From assembly GCA_028288165.1 (NCBI GenBank), contig JAQBOG010000023.1, positions 1 through 64,000 of the forward strand: DNA of 64,000 bases. Reading direction: 5' to 3'. Position numbers and translations under genes: made by a program. This stretch comes from Sphingobacteriales bacterium. GTDB taxonomy: Bacteria; Bacteroidota; Bacteroidia; Sphingobacteriales; Sphingobacteriaceae. Position 1 is the stretch's first letter; every line of letters begins with the position of its first letter. This document shows positions 63,921-64,000 of this stretch, piece by piece. The notes beneath the pieces are model-generated. The model saw only the letters and a list, made by a program, of their open reading frames with translations. It did no database searches and was not told the origin of the DNA.

Positions 63921-64000
63921 TTGGGCGTTCGGGCGGGCTTTTCACTACAATCTTTTTGCCTGGAGAAGGCCAAAAGGATTTTCGTTACAATCCCTAACGC
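63921..64000 (-). repeat. Intergenic hairpin repeat, cut by the window end
   Basis: TTGGGCGTTCGGGCGGGCTT, hairpin TTTTTGCCTGGAGAAGGCCAAAAGG, and CAATCCCTAACGC, ending at the window boundary. Same orientation as the copy at 59156. Confidence 0.78.

Overview
The window is a chromosomal segment of an AT-rich Gram-negative Bacteroidota, most likely a Sphingobacteriaceae member close to Pedobacter. The assignment rests on gene content: a TonB receptor with STN and carboxypeptidase-like N-terminal domains, DUF4249 and MG2-type proteins, a MurF-alanine racemase fusion, DUF5777/YceI/Rieske proteins, many signal peptides ending in AQ, weak Shine-Dalgarno sequences, and a dispersed intergenic hairpin repeat of a style I associate with this group. 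It is mostly ordinary chromosome. I see no complete prophage, CRISPR array, intact transposase or conjugation module.

Layout. 0-2.2 kb: SemiSWEET transporter and small secreted proteins. 2.3-9.3 kb: a four-gene minus-strand outer-membrane operon (unknown secreted protein, TonB receptor, DUF4249 lipoprotein, MG2 protein), then nhaA. 11-16.3 kb: small proteins, an alpha/beta hydrolase, and four genes in various stages of decay. 16.3-26.2 kb: thioredoxin-fold pair, LysM-NlpC/P60 protein, LuxR regulator, lactate dehydrogenase, DUF1080 protein, CbpA/CbpM chaperone pair and a lipoprotein with 16-residue repeats. 26.5-33.2 kb: PhnA, Nudix, ECF sigma factor, a broken receiver-domain gene, YbjQ, an exported NIF3-like protein, DEAD-box helicase and exonuclease III. 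33.5-44.2 kb: two VOC proteins, ThuA, DinB, a sugar isomerase-like protein, a glycosidase-like lipoprotein, esterase/patatin pair, SGNH hydrolase and pyrophosphatase. 44.4-54.6 kb: beta-barrel protein, a damaged histidine kinase, MFS exporter with a palindromic operator, receiver protein, dienelactone hydrolase, a nitroreductase remnant, GNAT/DMT pair, Crp/Fnr regulator, and a divergent NmrA-like/HxlR pair. 55.1-59.1 kb: tRNA-Leu, tRNA-Gly, recX, murF-alr, DUF502. 59.3-63.8 kb: a 2H phosphoesterase and a compact five-gene operon (ECF sigma factor, membrane/beta-barrel protein resembling an anti-sigma fusion, YceI, DUF5777, Rieske).

Three things stand out. First, at least thirteen copies of a modular intergenic repeat, built as two similar arms flanking a variable hairpin, lie across the window in both orientations. 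Second, about ten genes carry frameshifts or are truncated; some also carry deletions or lost catalytic residues, so they are not simply sequencing errors. Third, the 60-63.8 kb sigma/YceI/DUF5777/Rieske operon looks like a self-regulated envelope redox or lipid-binding module of unknown purpose and is the best candidate for an uncharacterised system. All functional calls come from reading the sequence; no database search was run.
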